Of a DNA stretch of 64,000 nt, positions 62,541 to 64,000 are shown in pieces (the first letter of the stretch is position 1; each line of letters opens with the position of its first letter). The DNA is from Novipirellula herctigrandis (GTDB lineage: Bacteria > Planctomycetota > Planctomycetia > Pirellulales > Pirellulaceae). The stretch is taken from assembly GCA_007859835.1 (NCBI GenBank), contig SJPJ01000001.1, forward strand, positions 3,942,623-4,006,622. The letters run 5' to 3'. The notes below the pieces were generated by a model that was not told the origin of the DNA, did no database searches, and saw only the letters and a program-made list of their open reading frames with translations. Made by a program: the position numbers and the translations under genes.

Positions 62541-64000
62541 ATGACGCCACACGCATATTTGTGCCTCGTTTTGCACAACCACCAACCTATTGGCAACTTT
62601 GATGGCGTCTTCGAGCAAGCCTACCAGGACAGCTATTTGCCGTTCATGGAAGTGTTTGAGCCGTTTGAAAAGCTGCAAATTTCGCTCCACACTTCTGGCC
62701 CCTTGATGATGTGGTTGGCCGATCGGCATCCCGAATACATTGACCGATTGCGAATGTTGGTTGAATCGGGGCGAGTCGAAATCGTCGGTGGGCCACAATA
62801 TGAACCGATCATGACGATGTTGCCGCGTCGCGACCGGATTGGCCAAATCCAAGCCTACAGCAATTGGCTGCAACGCACGCTCGGGGTAAGACCGCGAGGA
62901 ATGTGGATGCCTGAGCGGGTCTGGGAATCCTCGCTGACAAGTGACGTGGTCGACGCTGGGATTGAATACACCGTTCTCGACGATTTCCATTTCCGGGCCG
63001 CGGGTCTTCGCGACCATGAATTGACCGGTTATTTCTTAACCGAAGACGATGGGCGACTACTGAAAGTCTTCCCCGGTTCGGAACGTCTGCGCTACACAAT
63101 CCCATTTCAACCGGCCAGCGAAACGGTTGCACATTGCCGCCAATTCGCCGAACAATCGCCTGGTGCGGTGTTAACCTTCGGGGACGACGGCGAGAAATTT
63201 GGTACGTGGCCTGATACGAAAGTTCACGTTTACGACAAAGGATGGCTACGTTCGTTTTTCACCGCGCTGAGCGAAAATACGGATTGGCTCAAAACCGTTT
63301 CGCTTGCCGATGCGGTCGCCCAAACCCCCTCGGCGGGCAAGGTGTATTTGCCCGATTGCAGTTACCGCGAAATGACCGAATGGGCACTGCCGGTCGAATC
63401 GCAAAAGAGCTTCGACGACGTCACCCATTCGATGGAAGATCACCCACAATGGGCCGACCTCAAACCTTTCATTCGTGGTGGATATTGGCGGAACTTTAAG
63501 TCAAAATACGACGAAACAAACGAGATGTACGCTCGGATGATGAGCGTCAGCAGCCGATTGGCAAAAGCCGAAACGACGGCGACCGACCAAGGGGTGATCG
63601 CCCAAATTCGCGACGACCTATACCGCGGTCAGTGCAATTGCCCCTATTGGCACGGCGCCTTTGGAGGCATTTACCTGCCTCACCTTCGTAATGCAATCTA
63701 TCAACATTTGATCGCCGCCGACAATCGCCTCAGCGAATTGGAAGGCCAAAACGATCAAACCGTCGCCGCCACAGCGGATGACTACAACTTCGACGGCCTT
63801 CAAGAAGTTCAACTCAGTAACAACCAATTGTGCGCATGGATCGCCCCCGGGCATGGCGGGCGGATGTACGAGCTTGATGTTCGCGAAATCCAGCATAATC
63901 TGCTTGCCACACTGCAACGACGCCCCGAAAACTACCACCGCAAAGTACTTGCAGGGCCCAACACCGGTGGCGATGAAGTCGCCAGCATCCACGACCGCGT
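62541..64000 (+). CDS. GH57 4-alpha-glucanotransferase/alpha-amylase, C-terminus beyond window
   Basis: At least 486 residues; ATG 62541 gives MTPHAYLCLVLHNHQPIGNFDG. GH57 motifs: HNHQP, GRVEIVGGPQYEP, the nucleophile region GMWMPERVWE, and TFGDDGEKFGTWP with the acid/base Asp. Pattern matches the Thermococcus litoralis glucanotransferase type. The reading frame is open to the window end. Processes alpha-glucans together with GlgA. Confidence 0.92.
   Translation, partial: MTPHAYLCLVLHNHQPIGNFDGVFEQAYQDSYLPFMEVFEPFEKLQISLHTSGPLMMWLADRHPEYIDRLRMLVESGRVEIVGGPQYEPIMTMLPRRDRIGQIQAYSNWLQRTLGVRPRGMWMPERVWESSLTSDVVDAGIEYTVLDDFHFRAAGLRDHELTGYFLTEDDGRLLKVFPGSERLRYTIPFQPASETVAHCRQFAEQSPGAVLTFGDDGEKFGTWPDTKVHVYDKGWLRSFFTALSENTDWLKTVSLADAVAQTPSAGKVYLPDCSYREMTEWALPVESQKSFDDVTHSMEDHPQWADLKPFIRGGYWRNFKSKYDETNEMYARMMSVSSRLAKAETTATDQGVIAQIRDDLYRGQCNCPYWHGAFGGIYLPHLRNAIYQHLIAADNRLSELEGQNDQTVAATADDYNFDGLQEVQLSNNQLCAWIAPGHGGRMYELDVREIQHNLLATLQRRPENYHRKVLAGPNTGGDEVASIHDR

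Overview
This 64 kb window comes from a planctomycete chromosome, most likely near Rhodopirellula or another Pirellulaceae. The evidence is a cytochrome-type DUF1549/DUF1553 protein followed by a twin-arginine DUF1501 protein, a secreted sulfatase, a small Tyr/Asn-rich secreted protein of the planctomycete 'calmodulin-binding' type, a SecD-SecF fusion next to YajC, and a membrane-anchored pseudokinase.

Region 1 (1 to about 20,660) is a chromosomal integron gene-cassette array. I count 25 attC sites with both ends visible (one of them split by an insertion sequence) plus three decayed ones. Each attC starts with an RYYYAAC-type box followed by ATGGTTTTTACG and ends with CGTAAAAACCTTCC followed by a GTTRRRY-type box. 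The box that opens a cassette is the reverse complement of the box that closes the same cassette, exactly in 16 of 25 testable cassettes and with one mismatch in six more. The pairing often runs on for 10 to 13 bases. This is the signature of cassettes inserted by an integron integrase. No integrase gene is in the window; attC orientation and the increasing decay to the right place it beyond the left edge. Cargo: small membrane and unknown proteins, nine toxin-antitoxin modules (four forward, five reversed), a TPR protein, two VOC-fold proteins, a sulfatase, a methyltransferase, an SRPBCC protein, and one ORF-poor cassette present twice. An IS630 element splits one cassette gene and an ISAs1-type element splits one attC. 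Nearly every attC carries a TTGNNN-(16/17)-TANNNT pair in its centre, which reads as a promoter pointing into the next cassette. The reversed ParDE cassettes use an attC subtype whose -10-like box also faces the other way.

Region 2 (20.7 to 34.2 kb): an AraC/PAS regulator divergent from the DUF1549/DUF1553 and DUF1501 pair; a membrane protein; a RecQ helicase; MnmA divergent from release factor 2; a HIT protein; and two secreted or envelope proteins, one with a von Willebrand A-like domain.

Region 3 (34.3 to 42.1 kb): MetK, a metallophosphoesterase, an enhancer-binding-protein-like regulator with a degenerate ATPase core, planctomycete secreted proteins and two adjacent proteins sharing a Cys-Cys-Phe-Gly motif.

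Region 4 (42.1 to 51.2 kb): a carbohydrate-use cluster (DUF4432 epimerase-like, cupin, TIM-barrel isomerase, Gfo/Idh/MocA oxidoreductase), a DUF4404 protein, then SecDF and YajC.

Region 5 (51.2 to 64 kb): planctomycete unknowns, a TatD/uroporphyrinogen-decarboxylase-like operon, an HD-GYP/PilZ pair, the pseudokinase, and an alpha-glucan cluster of glycogen synthase, GalT-like nucleotidyltransferase and a GH57 glucanotransferase cut by the window end. I recognised no rRNA, tRNA or CRISPR.
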